Shown piece by piece: positions 26,158 to 34,874 of a stretch of DNA of 51,393 nt. The notes under the pieces are model-generated. The model was given only the letters and a program-made list of their open reading frames with translations, was not told the DNA's origin and did not search any database. The first letter of the stretch is position 1. Each line of letters begins with the position of its first letter. Origin of the DNA: CAZEJK01 sp964512045 (GTDB lineage Bacteria; Acidobacteriota; Thermoanaerobaculia; Thermoanaerobaculales; Sulfomarinibacteraceae); NCBI GenBank assembly GCA_964512045.1, contig CAZEJK010000007.1:1-51393 (forward strand), given 5' to 3'. The position numbers and the translations under genes were made by a program.

Positions 26158-27404
26158 TGTGGGCTCCGATGGTGACGTGGGGCTCGCGGTGCATCCGTGC
26201 GCCCGCGGCGGATGACGGCGACGGTCTGATCGTCAGAAGGGACTGTTTGCGCCGAGAACTCCGATACAGCAGCAAACACGGTGTCCACGAGATCGTTGGC
26301 AGACAGGTCGCGGTGCTGGCGGACGAGATCCTCGAGGCGCGTCATGCCGAACTCTTCGCTGGAGCGGGCGCAGGCTGTCTCGGTGATCCCGTCGCTGTAC
26401 ATCAGGATCAGGTCGCCGGGGGCGAGTCGCACCAGGTCGACGGTGTAGCGGCTGTTGGCGCGGGGTCCCAGCAGTAGGCCACCGGTGCTGAGTCGCGCGC
26501 TGGACCCGTCGGCGCGGACGAGGATCGCGGGCGGATGTCCTGCGTTGCAGTATACGACCGTTCCGTCCACGTGGACCTCGGCGAGAAACAGGGACACGAA
26601 CCGGGTCGATAGCCGGGCCCGATGGATGAGCTGGTTCAGGCGCTCGACGGTCCGGCTGAGCTTGAACTCGCGCGACAGGCCCATCCGCAGGCCGGTGGCC
26701 ACGTCCCGGACCTGCAAGGCTGCCGGCAGGCCGTGCCCGGTGGCATCGGCGACCACGACTGCAAAGCTCGAGTCGGTCAACGTGATGAAGTCGTAGGCGT
26801 CCCCGCCAACGATCTCCGTGGCGACGGTACGGGCGGCCAGATCGAAGTCGCCGTACCGGGGGATCCGTTTTGGCAGGATCGAGACCTGAATCCGCCGGGC
26901 CTCCTCCAAGATCGACAGTAACGACTCCTCACGGATCTTCTGGTTGATGGCGAAGCGGACGATGTTGAGCATCGAGATGACGTCGTCGCTCTCGCGGTCG
27001 GGAGGCTCCACGTCGAACGAGAGGATGAACTGGCCGTCGGCTACCGACACTGCGGCGAACAGCGGACGCGTTCCCAGAGTCTCCTCGAGGCGTGGGTCCA
27101 GTGCGGGGTCGTTGCGTTGCATGACCACGCACCCTTCATCGAGCAGCTGCTCGATCGGGGCGTAGTCGCGTCGCACCTGGGTCCCGATGCCCGATGCCGT
27201 CGCGTCACCGAACGTCTGCACCATGTCGTAGGTGCCGTCGTCGCGCGCGTAGATCCGCCCGCCACGGATCCCGAGGTCGTCGGCGAACGTGTCCACCAGC
27301 ATCGACGCTGTGCTCGTAATCGTCTGGAGCGGCTCGGAGCCGAGCGCGATCGTCTCCAGGGCCCGTTCGATCCGCCTGTACAGAGACTTCACGGGGTAGG
27401 CCAT
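26154..27404 (-). CDS. GAF-domain PP2C-type (SpoIIE/RsbU) serine phosphatase
   Basis: 416 aa. A GAF-like sensor region (about 20-155) and a helical linker (IREESLLSILEEARRIQVSILP, 158-179) precede a SpoIIE-type PP2C domain (about 185-400). Metal-binding aspartates are present: D202 in IVGGDAYDF, D220 in VVVADATGHG, plus YSDGITE and PSDDQTVAV near the end. Such phosphatases dephosphorylate STAS anti-anti-sigma proteins in partner-switching cascades. Its own STAS partner is not adjacent; a STAS gene lies at 46.9 kb. The ATG at 27404 has no Shine-Dalgarno but has a promoter-like TTGTTT-17-CATGAT ending 6 nt before it. Confidence 0.88.
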   Translation of the reverse strand: MAYPVKSLYRRIERALETIALGSEPLQTITSTASMLVDTFADDLGIRGGRIYARDDGTYDMVQTFGDATASGIGTQVRRDYAPIEQLLDEGCVVMQRNDPALDPRLEETLGTRPLFAAVSVADGQFILSFDVEPPDRESDDVISMLNIVRFAINQKIREESLLSILEEARRIQVSILPKRIPRYGDFDLAARTVATEIVGGDAYDFITLTDSSFAVVVADATGHGLPAALQVRDVATGLRMGLSREFKLSRTVERLNQLIHRARLSTRFVSLFLAEVHVDGTVVYCNAGHPPAILVRADGSSARLSTGGLLLGPRANSRYTVDLVRLAPGDLILMYSDGITETACARSSEEFGMTRLEDLVRQHRDLSANDLVDTVFAAVSEFSAQTVPSDDQTVAVIRRGRTDAPRAPRHHRSPQ

Positions 27405-27410
27405 GGCGGG

Positions 27411-27439
27411 ATCATGGCACAATTGGCGGGAGGAAACAA
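27411..27439 (-). promoter_or_regulatory. Candidate leaderless promoter of the GAF-PP2C gene
   Basis: Minus strand: -35 TTGTTT (27434-27439), 17-bp spacer, -10 CATGAT (27411-27416), then 6 nt (CCCGCC) and the ATG. The transcript would start at or next to the start codon. Confidence 0.4.
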
Positions 27440-27575
27440 CCGGCGGCGCGACGCTGTTGCACGGCGTTGCGGTGACCGATCGAGGGCGCCGTGCATACCA
27501 CTCTCAGGCGACGGCGTGGAGTGCTGCCGCCTCAGTGGCGCGATGTGCGCACGACGGTGCGTGAAGGAGGACCGA

Positions 27576-28100
27576 GTGGAGCGACGAGAGCCGATGTGGA
27601 AGCGTGCGACCCTGGTGATGCTGACTGCAGTCCTGATGACCGCCGGGTGTGGCAGAGCCACGGGCGATGGCGAGGCCGGCCGCGCGGCCGCTGGGAACGA
27701 CGAGCACGCAGTGTCCGTCAGAGGCACCGCGGGGAGCGGCGATGCCCAGATCCGCTGGGTTGAGAGCTGGCAGCAGGCGTTCGAGCAGGCCAAGGAGAGC
27801 GACCGTCCGGTTGTGGCGAGCTTTTACGCAGACTGGTGTGTCTGGTGCAAGCGTCTCGAGACCAAGACGTTCAACGATCATCGGGTGGCGGAGCTGATGG
27901 GCTCTCAAGCGGTGGCTCTGAGACTTGACGTGGACGGTGACGGCAGACAGCTGGCGCGAGATCACGGGGTCCAGGGTTTGCCGACGGTGGTCGTGTTCGC
28001 GCCGGATGGTGACGAGATCGGCCGGGTCGACGGTTACGTGCCGGCGAAGGACTTCCTGTCAGCAGTGGCCCCGATGCTGGGCGGCGGGCAGAAGAGCTGA
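27576..28100 (+). CDS. Thioredoxin-fold lipoprotein
   Basis: 174 aa. A signal peptide with lipobox (LMTAGC, C25) and a short linker are followed by a thioredoxin fold (about 60-170) with active site D-W-C88-V-W-C91-K and the cis-proline motif GLPTVVVFAPDG. It resembles the C-terminal domain of DsbD and related periplasmic reductases; likely role is redox exchange in the cell envelope. The GTG at 27576 follows GAAGGAGG at good distance; the protein otherwise could begin at the ATG six codons later. It is convergent with the PBP gene, and the 90 bp between the stops hold no clear terminator. Confidence 0.85.
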   Translation: MERREPMWKRATLVMLTAVLMTAGCGRATGDGEAGRAAAGNDEHAVSVRGTAGSGDAQIRWVESWQQAFEQAKESDRPVVASFYADWCVWCKRLETKTFNDHRVAELMGSQAVALRLDVDGDGRQLARDHGVQGLPTVVVFAPDGDEIGRVDGYVPAKDFLSAVAPMLGGGQKS

Positions 28101-28190
28101 CGCAGCCACGGTCGCGCCAGCAGGAACCCGGCTTCCAGGTCCCAGGCGGCGGCGACACGCTATCTCAAAGATGCCGATACCTGAGGCGGC

Positions 28191-30695
28191 TCACACTCCA
28201 GCGGCCGTCCCGACTGCCGCACGCTGCTCCGGACTCTCGTCCGCAGCCTCCTCGTCCGATTCCTCGTCCTCACCGGTTATCCGGTCGTCGGCCGCCTGGA
28301 TCGAAGCGAGGTCGGGCATCAGCTCGTCGGGCTTCGGGTCGTAGGCTGGCTGCTGGAGCGGCCAGGGAAGCTCGGCGATCTCCGGCCAGAGCTCCGTGCA
28401 CTCGATCTGGGGCTCGGTACCGTCCAGGAAGGACTCGAGAATCACCTCGCCACAGGCTCGTGCGGCACGCAGCCCGGAGAACCGATCGGTCGGTGTGAAC
28501 ACGACGCCCGCAGGGACCGGGAAGTCGAGTGCCCGGGTGGTCTCGTCGAGCCCGGACAGGTACTGCTTCATGAAGCGGATCCAGATCGGTAACGCGGCCC
28601 GTGCTCCGGTCATCTCGCGGCCGATCGGGTCTTTGAGGGTTCGCCCCACCCAGACTCCAACGGTCATCTGTGGCGAGAATCCAACGAACCACGCATCGGC
28701 ATAGTTGTCCGTTGTTCCCGTCTTGCCGGCCAGATGTGCGTCCAGCTCGCGGAGCTGATACCGTGCTGCGACGCCCGTGCCCCGCTGGATGACACCGCGC
28801 AGCACGTGCACCATCAAGTACGCCACCTCGGGGGCCATCACGCGGGAGACCGATGGGAACTGACGCTCGACGACGGTGCCGTCGCGGTCGAGCAGCTCCG
28901 TCATCGCCACGGTCTGCGGCAGCTCGCCGAGGTTGGCGATTCCAGCGTACGCCCGCACCAGCTCGAGCAGACGAGTCTCGAACGCTCCGAGGGCCATCGA
29001 TGGGTAGGGATGGAGCTCGGTGCTGATCCCGAAACGCCGTGCCGCGTCGATCACGGAGCTCGCGCCGACCAGGTTCTGGAGCTTCACCGACGTCACGTTG
29101 AAGCTCTGCTCCAAAGCGTTCCGGAGCGTGGTGATGCCGTGATACGTGTCGTGGTAGTTCTTCGGACAGTAGGTGAGCTCGCCAGCGCCGTCGCGCAAGA
29201 GGACCGGTCCGTCGAACAGTGTGTCCGCCGGTGTGAACCCCTGCTCGAACGCTGTCAGGTAGACGAACGGCTTGAACGCCGAGCCACATTGGCGGAGCGC
29301 CTGAGTGGCGCAGTTGAACTGCGATCTGGAGTAGTCGTACCCACCCACCATCGCGCGGATGTGGCCTGTCTGATTGTCGAGGGCGACCAGGGCGCCTTCC
29401 AGATCCGGCTCCTGGACCAGTGCAACGGTGAGCTCTTCGCTGAGCTGGTCGGGCAGCGGATCCGGGAGCCGCACCAGGACTCGATCGCCGACCTCCAGGA
29501 TTGCGTCGAGCCGTCGTGCCGCGGTCCACTCCGCACTCGCCAGCGGTACGGTGGCCGTGATCGTGTCGATCCGTACGCTGGCCGAGCGCCGTTGTACCGC
29601 GGTCACCAACGCCGGTACCGCCACACCGTCCTCGGGCACGAGCGTGCGCCACTGCGGGTCGGTGTACGCCGCAAGCTGGCTCTCGGTGTCGGCCTCGTCC
29701 TTCTCCAGCACGTTCGGCGGGTCGCGGAAGCCGAGGCTCATGTCGAGCTCGATCAGGCCATCGCGGACAGCAGACTCCGCTGCAGCCTGGAGCGTCGGGT
29801 CGAGGGTGGTGCGGATGGTGAGACCGTCGGTGTACAACGACTCGGTTCCGTACGAGGCTGCGATCTGCTGGCGGATCCACTCCACGAAGTACGAGCCGGC
29901 CTCCACTCTCTTGCGGTGGAGGCTGGCGCCGAGGGGGGCATCGCTCGCTGCGGCGTGCTCCTCGGCGTCGATCATGTCCTCGGCGAGCATCCGGTCGAGC
30001 ACGTGGTTGCGCCGCCGCGTGGCCCCGTCAGGGTTCCGGATCGGAGACCATCTGCCTTCGGGGTTCTGGATCACTCCCGCGAGGAACGCCGCCTGAGGGA
30101 GGGTGAGCTCGCGTGCCGGCCGATCGAAGAACAGTCTGGCAGCAGCCTCGAGGCCGTACGCCCCGTGTCCGAAGTACACCACGTTGGCGTACATCGTCAG
30201 GATCTGATCCTTGCTGTACTGCTTCTCGATGTTGATCGCCAGGAGCATCTGTCGCAGCTTGCGACGGATGGAGTGGGTCCGCGTCAAGAACAGGTTCTGG
30301 GCCAGCTGTTGTGTCAGCGTCGACGCGCCGCCCCCGCCGCCAAGGCGACCGGTGCGGACGCTGGCCCAGACCGCACGCAGCACGGCCACGGGATCCACGC
30401 CGCCATGCTCGTAGAACTCGGCGTCCTCGACCGCCACAAGGGCCTGCTTGAAGTTCTCCGGGATCTCCTCTGGCTGCAGCTCGATTCTGCGCTCCTCTGC
30501 GAACGTCGCGAGCACCGAGCCGTCGGCGGCGAGGATGGTGGTCGTCAGTGGCGGCTCGAACGTCTTGAGCTGGTCGACCTGCGGCAGGTGCAACGCCTGC
30601 GCGGCAATCCAACCGATCAACGCCCCGGCGAGGCAGCCGATCAGGACTGCCACCGCGAGCCGCCGAGCCGTCGTGGTCAGCGTACGTCGATCCAC
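28191..30695 (-). CDS. Class A penicillin-binding protein (PBP1A-type)
   Basis: 834 aa. Bifunctional peptidoglycan glycosyltransferase/transpeptidase. One N-terminal TM helix (about 10-32) precedes the GT51 domain (about 55-235) with VEDAEFYEHGGVD (catalytic Glu), GGASTLTQQLAQNLFL and RRKLRQMLLAINIEKQYSKDQIL. The transpeptidase domain (about 410-745) has the active-site serine motif CGSAFKPF (variant of STFKP), SFN and KTGTTDNYADAWFVG. An OB-like insert lies between (about 330-410). The acidic C-terminus (DDRITGEDEESDEEAADE) is low complexity. The GTG at 30695 has no Shine-Dalgarno but is 6 nt downstream of a -10 hexamer. It is divergent from folK. Confidence 0.93.
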   Translation of the reverse strand: MDRRTLTTTARRLAVAVLIGCLAGALIGWIAAQALHLPQVDQLKTFEPPLTTTILAADGSVLATFAEERRIELQPEEIPENFKQALVAVEDAEFYEHGGVDPVAVLRAVWASVRTGRLGGGGGASTLTQQLAQNLFLTRTHSIRRKLRQMLLAINIEKQYSKDQILTMYANVVYFGHGAYGLEAAARLFFDRPARELTLPQAAFLAGVIQNPEGRWSPIRNPDGATRRRNHVLDRMLAEDMIDAEEHAAASDAPLGASLHRKRVEAGSYFVEWIRQQIAASYGTESLYTDGLTIRTTLDPTLQAAAESAVRDGLIELDMSLGFRDPPNVLEKDEADTESQLAAYTDPQWRTLVPEDGVAVPALVTAVQRRSASVRIDTITATVPLASAEWTAARRLDAILEVGDRVLVRLPDPLPDQLSEELTVALVQEPDLEGALVALDNQTGHIRAMVGGYDYSRSQFNCATQALRQCGSAFKPFVYLTAFEQGFTPADTLFDGPVLLRDGAGELTYCPKNYHDTYHGITTLRNALEQSFNVTSVKLQNLVGASSVIDAARRFGISTELHPYPSMALGAFETRLLELVRAYAGIANLGELPQTVAMTELLDRDGTVVERQFPSVSRVMAPEVAYLMVHVLRGVIQRGTGVAARYQLRELDAHLAGKTGTTDNYADAWFVGFSPQMTVGVWVGRTLKDPIGREMTGARAALPIWIRFMKQYLSGLDETTRALDFPVPAGVVFTPTDRFSGLRAARACGEVILESFLDGTEPQIECTELWPEIAELPWPLQQPAYDPKPDELMPDLASIQAADDRITGEDEESDEEAADESPEQRAAVGTAAGV

Positions 30696-30701
30696 CGGGT
30701 C

Positions 30702-30730
30702 AGTATGGTCGGGCTCACAGGGGTTGGCAA
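30702..30730 (-). promoter_or_regulatory. Leaderless-type promoter of the PBP gene
   Basis: Minus strand: -35 TTGCCA (30725-30730), 17-bp spacer, -10 CATACT (30702-30707), then 6 nt and the GTG start codon. The -35 lies in GGTTGGCAACC, a short palindrome that also supplies the -35 for folK on the other strand. Confidence 0.55.
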
Positions 30731-30754
30731 CCCTCCGCCGGGCGCGGCTATACT
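30724..30754 (+). promoter_or_regulatory. Candidate promoter of folK
   Basis: Plus strand: -35 TTGGCA (30724-30729), 19-bp spacer, -10 TATACT (30749-30754). The start would be about 44 nt before the folK ATG. It shares its -35 region with the divergent PBP promoter. Confidence 0.5.
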
Positions 30755-30804
30755 GCGCGGCGTGTGGCCGTTGCGGCATATCGTGCCTGCACCGGACTCA
30801 AGCT

Positions 30805-31344
30805 ATGCACGTACTCGTGGGACTGGGAGGCAACCTCGGCGATCCGCCGACGGCGTTTCACCGGGCGCTGGTGACGCTCCACCGGCGCCACCCGGTGGTC
30901 GCGTGCTCCAGCCTGTACAGGACGGAGCCCGTCGGTCCCCCGCAGCCGCGGTACTGGAACATGTCCGTGGTTGTGGAGTCAAAGGCGCCGCTTCGGCAGC
31001 TGCTGGACGAATGCCTGGCGATCGAGGCGGCGGCAGGTCGCCAGCGGCGGGTCCATTGGGGAGCTCGAACGCTTGATCTGGACCTGCTGCTGTGCAACGG
31101 GATGGTCGTGCGCGGTGACTCGTTGACGGTGCCGCATCCCGAGCTCCATCGACGGGCGTTCGCTCTCGTTCCTTCAGCCGAGCTGGTTCCGGGCTGGATC
31201 CATCCGTTGCTCGGGGAGTCGATCGCGTCCCTCGCCGGTCGCATCGGGAGTGACGGTGTGGCGTTGGCGCGTCGGGGCCTGTGGGACGCGCAGAAGCTGA
31301 TGGTCGTTCCCCGGAGTCAGCCGGCCAGCGCGGCCGTGTCCTGA
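30805..31344 (+). CDS. folK: 2-amino-4-hydroxy-6-hydroxymethyldihydropteridine pyrophosphokinase
   Basis: 179 aa. Transfers pyrophosphate from ATP to 6-hydroxymethyl-7,8-dihydropterin in folate synthesis. Signatures: VGLGGNLGDP at the start, SSLYRTEPVGPPQPRYWN, GARTLDLDLLL (metal-binding DLDLL) and VPHPELHRRAFALVP. The C-terminal ~20 residues extend past the usual end. The ATG at 30805 gives the typical N-terminus; there is no clear Shine-Dalgarno. It stands alone, without other folate genes, and converges on the response regulator gene (10 bp between stops). Confidence 0.92.
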   Translation: MHVLVGLGGNLGDPPTAFHRALVTLHRRHPVVACSSLYRTEPVGPPQPRYWNMSVVVESKAPLRQLLDECLAIEAAAGRQRRVHWGARTLDLDLLLCNGMVVRGDSLTVPHPELHRRAFALVPSAELVPGWIHPLLGESIASLAGRIGSDGVALARRGLWDAQKLMVVPRSQPASAAVS

Positions 31345-31354
31345 CCGTGCCGGC

Positions 31355-32698
31355 TCAGTCCCCGTCGCGCTGGATGTCGTAGGCCTGGATCTTCTTGTAG
31401 AGGTTGGAGCGTGGCGTGTCGATCGCCCGGGCGGTGGCGGCAACGTTCCAGCCGTGTCGCTCCAGCTGGTGGATGATGTAGGCGCGCTCGGCTGCCTGCT
31501 GGAAGTCGTGCAGCGTCCGTGCGGAGAGAAACGTCTCGAGCGCTTCTGCGCGCTCCGGAGCTTCGAGCAGATCGGCGGTCGAGATCTCATCCGCCAGCTC
31601 CATGATGACGGCGCGTTCCACCGCGTTGCGGAGCTCGCGAACGTTGCCCGGCCAGCGGTACTGCTGGAGGGTGGCCATGGCGCTCGACGTCCACCGCTTT
31701 GGACGGCGGTTGTACGCCTCGCAGAACTCATCGATGAAGTGCTCGACCAGGGCTGGGATGTCCTCTGGATGCTCTCGGAGCGCAGGCGTGCGCAGCACGA
31801 CGACCGCGAGACGGTAGTACAGATCCTCGCGAAACGTGTCGGCGCTGACCTCGGCGCGCAGGTCCTTGTTGGTTGCCGCGACCACGCGCACGTCAACCGT
31901 GAACGGCTTGCCCGCGCCCACGGGTTCGACCTCTCCGTCCTGGAGGACGCGAAGGACCTTGGCCTGGGTCTTCAACGACATGTCCCCGACCTCGTCGAGG
32001 AAGATCGTGCCCCCGTCTGCCTGGACAAACTTCCCGAGCTGCCGCCGGTGAGCGCCGGTGAACGAGCCCTTCTCGTGGCCGAATAGCTCGGACTCGATCA
32101 GCTCCTCCGGGATCGCGGCGCAGTTGACCCGGACGAATGGCATGCGGGCCCGCTCCGAGAGATGGTGCAGGCGGCGAGCAGCCAGCTCCTTGCCTGTACC
32201 AGACTCGCCGGTGACCAGCACCGTGGCTCGTGAGGGGGCCACGCGAGCAATCTCCTCTCGCAGCTGACGCATCGACGGGCTGTCACCAAGAAGTGGGGTC
32301 GGCTCCGCGTCGGAGACCTCTTCACGCGCCAGTCGTCCCTGGGCCACGGCGCCGCGGACTGCCAGCAGGAGGTCGGATCGGTCCGGTGGCTTGGTGAGGT
32401 ACGCTGCAGCTCCGGCGTCGAGACACTGGCGGGAGGTGAACTCGTCTCCGTGGCCCGTCAGCACGACGACCGGAATCTCGATGCCGCGCTGGCGGAGGTT
32501 GTCGAGGAGACCGAGACCGTCCATTCCGGGCATCTTCAGATCGAGCACGATGGCGTGCGGGGGACGCGAGTCGACGATCTCCAGCGCCTGAAAGGCATCA
32601 GGGGCGGTGTCGACCACGTAGCCCGCTCCGGACAGGATCCGCTCGAGAACCGTCCGGACACCGCTCTCGTCATCGACGATGAGCACACGTCCTTCCAT
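31355..32698 (-). CDS. NtrC-family sigma54-dependent response regulator
   Basis: 447 aa. Receiver domain (1-120) with acidic pocket D9-D10, phospho-acceptor D53, T81 and K103. The AAA+ domain (about 138-370) has Walker A GESGTGKE (164-171), GSFTGA (211-216, a mild variant of the sigma54-contact GAFTGA) and Walker B IFLDEVGD (232-239). A C-terminal Fis-type helix-turn-helix follows (about 405-445; GWNVAATARAIDTPRSNLYKKI). It should activate sigma54 promoters when phosphorylated. Its sensor kinase is not in the window. The start at 32698 has no Shine-Dalgarno and is 6 nt after a -10 hexamer, so it is probably leaderless. Confidence 0.92.
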   Translation of the reverse strand: MEGRVLIVDDESGVRTVLERILSGAGYVVDTAPDAFQALEIVDSRPPHAIVLDLKMPGMDGLGLLDNLRQRGIEIPVVVLTGHGDEFTSRQCLDAGAAAYLTKPPDRSDLLLAVRGAVAQGRLAREEVSDAEPTPLLGDSPSMRQLREEIARVAPSRATVLVTGESGTGKELAARRLHHLSERARMPFVRVNCAAIPEELIESELFGHEKGSFTGAHRRQLGKFVQADGGTIFLDEVGDMSLKTQAKVLRVLQDGEVEPVGAGKPFTVDVRVVAATNKDLRAEVSADTFREDLYYRLAVVVLRTPALREHPEDIPALVEHFIDEFCEAYNRRPKRWTSSAMATLQQYRWPGNVRELRNAVERAVIMELADEISTADLLEAPERAEALETFLSARTLHDFQQAAERAYIIHQLERHGWNVAATARAIDTPRSNLYKKIQAYDIQRDGD

Positions 32699-32704
32699 GT
32701 CGGC

Positions 32705-32733
32705 ACCCTAGCCTGGTCTGCTTTTCCAGACAA
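32705..32733 (-). promoter_or_regulatory. Leaderless-type promoter of the response regulator gene
   Basis: Minus strand: -35 TTGTCT (32728-32733), 17-bp spacer, -10 TAGGGT (32705-32710), 6 nt (GCCGAC), ATG. A transcription start at the usual distance falls on the start codon. Confidence 0.55.
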
Positions 32734-32753
32734 GTGCTCTGGTCTCGGGGACC

Positions 32754-32785
32754 AAAACGGCCCGGGGCGTGAACGCCCCGGGCCG
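32754..32785 (-). terminator. Intrinsic terminator of the ALDH gene
   Basis: Twelve-bp perfect GC stem (32758-32769 with 32774-32785) around a 4-nt loop, followed on the minus strand by TTTTGG. It is about 40 bp past the ALDH stop and just upstream of the response regulator promoter, so it isolates the two genes. Confidence 0.82.
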
Positions 32786-32824
32786 GGGTTGCCTGCTTCG
32801 GGCAGCGGTGCTTCGGGTATCGGT

Positions 32825-34351
32825 CTATCCGTCGATGTCGAACTTGACGCCCTGGGCGAGAGGCAGCTCTCGTCCCCAGTTGATCGTGCATGTCTGGCGG
32901 CGCATGTACGCCTTCCAGGCGTCTGAGCCGGCCTCGCGGCCACCGCCGGTCTCCTTCTCACCACCGAACGCCCCACCGATCTCGGCGCCCGAGGTGCCGA
33001 TGTTGACATTGGCGATGCCGCAGTCGGAGCCGCGGTGTGACAGGAACGTCTCGGCAGCGTGCAGGCTGGAGGTGAAGATCGCCGACGACAGCCCTTGCTG
33101 GACTCCGTTGTGCATGGCGATCGCATCGTCAAGCTCGTCGTACTCGAAGACGTAGAGAATCGGTGCGAACGTCTCGTCCTGGACGATGGGCATGTCCGGC
33201 TTCGCCTTCACCAGTGTCGGCTGCACGTAGTGTCCGGGACCATCGATCACCTCGCCGCCGTACAGGATCTCGCCGCCCTGACTCTTGATGGTGGCGATGG
33301 CGCGGACGAACTCGTCCACCGCCGACTGGTTGACCATCGGTCCCATCAGGATCCCGTCCTCGAGAGGGTTGCCGATGGTGATCGATCCGTACGCCTTGGT
33401 CAGACGAGAGATCATCGTGTCGGCGATTCCCTTCTGCAAGAACAGGCGGCGGAGGCTCGTGCAGCGCTGACCCGTCGTGCCGACCGCTGCAAAAACGACC
33501 GCACGGAGCGCCATGTCCAGATCTGCATCGTCCGTCATGATGATGCCGTTGTTGCCCCCGAGCTCCAGGATCGACCGTCCGAACCTGCGGGCGGCACACT
33601 CTGAGACGTGGCGTCCCATGTTGGTTGAGCCGGTGAACGAGATCAGTGGTACGCGTGGGTCGTTGATCAACCGCTCGCCCACCACGGAGCCGGAGCCGAT
33701 CGCCAGGTTGAACACACCCATGGCATCGTGCTTGGCCATGACTCGGTTGCAGATCTGCTGGACCGCGACGGCCGTGAGTGGCGTGGATGAGGATGGCTTC
33801 CAGACCATCGTGTCGCCGCAGATGGCCGCGACAGTGGCGTTCCACGACCACACGGCGACCGGGAAGTTGAACGCCGAGATGATGCCGACCACACCGAGAG
33901 GGTGCCACTGCTCGTACATTCTGTGGAGCGGCCGTTCGGAGTGGGTCGTCATCCCGTACAGCTGGCGCGACATTCCCACCGCGAGGTCGCACATATCGAT
34001 CATCTCCTGGACCTCGCCGAGACCCTCGGACAGGATCTTGCCCATCTCCAGAGCGACCAGGCGCCCCAGGGGTTCCTTGTACTTCCGAAGCTCGTCGCCG
34101 AGATCACGCACAATCAGACCACGCTCGGGAGCCGGCCGCATGCGCCAGCTGGTAAACGTCTCGGCGGCCGTGGACACGACCTGCTCGTAGGCCGAGGCAT
34201 CGGCCTGGAGCACCGTTGCGATCGGGCTGCCGTCGATCGGCGTGCTCGAGACAAGCTCCTTGCGCTCGGTCGGCTCGATCCACTGGCCGGTGCAGGCTCC
34301 CGGCGTCACGTCCGAGATTTCCAGTTCGCTGATCAGGCTCTTGATATCCAT
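32825..34351 (-). CDS. Aldehyde dehydrogenase family 7 (alpha-aminoadipic semialdehyde dehydrogenase-like)
   Basis: 508 aa. NAD(P)-dependent oxidation of an aldehyde, probably alpha-aminoadipic semialdehyde/piperideine-6-carboxylate in lysine catabolism, as for antiquitin (ALDH7A1). Visible: ISAFNFPVAVWSWN and VWKPSSSTPL (cofactor site), FTGSTNMGR, catalytic Glu in LELGGNNG and catalytic Cys in GTTGQRCTSLRR. The C-terminal signature GAFGGEKETGGGREAGSDAW is specific for ALDH7. The ATG at 34351 follows GGGAGGATCCG. Promoter and terminator are both visible, so it forms a single-gene unit. No other lysine-degradation gene is nearby. Confidence 0.94.
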   Translation of the reverse strand: MDIKSLISELEISDVTPGACTGQWIEPTERKELVSSTPIDGSPIATVLQADASAYEQVVSTAAETFTSWRMRPAPERGLIVRDLGDELRKYKEPLGRLVALEMGKILSEGLGEVQEMIDMCDLAVGMSRQLYGMTTHSERPLHRMYEQWHPLGVVGIISAFNFPVAVWSWNATVAAICGDTMVWKPSSSTPLTAVAVQQICNRVMAKHDAMGVFNLAIGSGSVVGERLINDPRVPLISFTGSTNMGRHVSECAARRFGRSILELGGNNGIIMTDDADLDMALRAVVFAAVGTTGQRCTSLRRLFLQKGIADTMISRLTKAYGSITIGNPLEDGILMGPMVNQSAVDEFVRAIATIKSQGGEILYGGEVIDGPGHYVQPTLVKAKPDMPIVQDETFAPILYVFEYDELDDAIAMHNGVQQGLSSAIFTSSLHAAETFLSHRGSDCGIANVNIGTSGAEIGGAFGGEKETGGGREAGSDAWKAYMRRQTCTINWGRELPLAQGVKFDIDG

Positions 34352-34381
34352 CGGATCCTCCCTCTTCTCGCCAACGCCGGG

Positions 34382-34410
34382 AGTGTACAGTCTCGCTGAC
34401 CGATTGTCAG
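34382..34410 (-). promoter_or_regulatory. Promoter of the ALDH gene
   Basis: Minus strand: -35 CTGACA (34405-34410), 17-bp spacer, -10 TACACT (34382-34387). It starts a leader of about 25 nt with a Shine-Dalgarno. The -35 overlaps the stop codon of the upstream NYN gene. Confidence 0.55.
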
Positions 34411-34856
34411 TCCCGGTCGTTCCGACGTTCGCGAAACAGCATCTCCCACTCCGCGACCTCATCTGCGGACAGCTGGCGGTCGCGGTCGTGGGGGTCGCCG
34501 GCGGCTCGCATCTGGAGCTTGGCCGACCAGTCCTTGAGACTGCGCACTGTTGCTCCACGATCGCGGACCCGTTGTCCGAGCCCGCGATCGTCGGTGACCA
34601 CGGACCAGTTTCGGGCAGCGCGCCCTTGCGGCAGGAGCTGGACGATCACGTCGTCGGCGCTGCGGTTCTCAGACCAGATCACCGACACGGCTCCGAGCGA
34701 CTCGCGCGCCGGTGTACCGCTCGGTGGTGGCCCGTCGAACACCACCGTCAATCGAATCCCCTCCCGGCGTGCGAGCTGCAGACTCAGCTGCCGTACCCTG
34801 GTCCGATCGGCACGGAGGTAGTGCAGCAGGTTGGAGCCGTCCACGGCGATCGGCAT
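34407..34856 (-). CDS. NYN/PIN-like (YacP-type) RNase-domain protein
   Basis: 149 aa. NYN-domain proteins are PIN-fold metal-dependent RNases. Conserved acidic positions are present: VDGSNLLHYL at the start, VVFDGPPPSG, SADDVIVQLL and VVTDDRGLGQRV. The C-terminal ~30 residues are a charged helix (LSADEVAEWEMLFRERRND). In Firmicutes YacP (Rae1) cuts mRNA on the ribosome; an equivalent role here is a guess. GAGGAGG precedes the ATG. It is the third gene of a co-directional run with the two DUF4388-type genes (18-bp gap). Confidence 0.82.
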   Translation of the reverse strand: MPIAVDGSNLLHYLRADRTRVRQLSLQLARREGIRLTVVFDGPPPSGTPARESLGAVSVIWSENRSADDVIVQLLPQGRAARNWSVVTDDRGLGQRVRDRGATVRSLKDWSAKLQMRAAGDPHDRDRQLSADEVAEWEMLFRERRNDRD

Positions 34857-34874
34857 CCTGCCTCCTCGGTAGGG

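Noticed and set aside
27411..27425. TGGCACAATTG on the plus strand as a sigma54 -24 element
   Set aside because: The TTGC -12 element is absent at the required spacing (GCGG instead).
27117..27575. N-terminal extension of the thioredoxin lipoprotein frame
   Set aside because: It lies antisense to the PP2C gene and would bury the signal peptide and lipobox, which begin right after a strong Shine-Dalgarno at 27576.
28734..31076. 780-codon forward ORF opposite the PBP gene
   Set aside because: It is antisense to a clear class A PBP, has no domain signature, and arises from high GC in the third codon position of the real gene.
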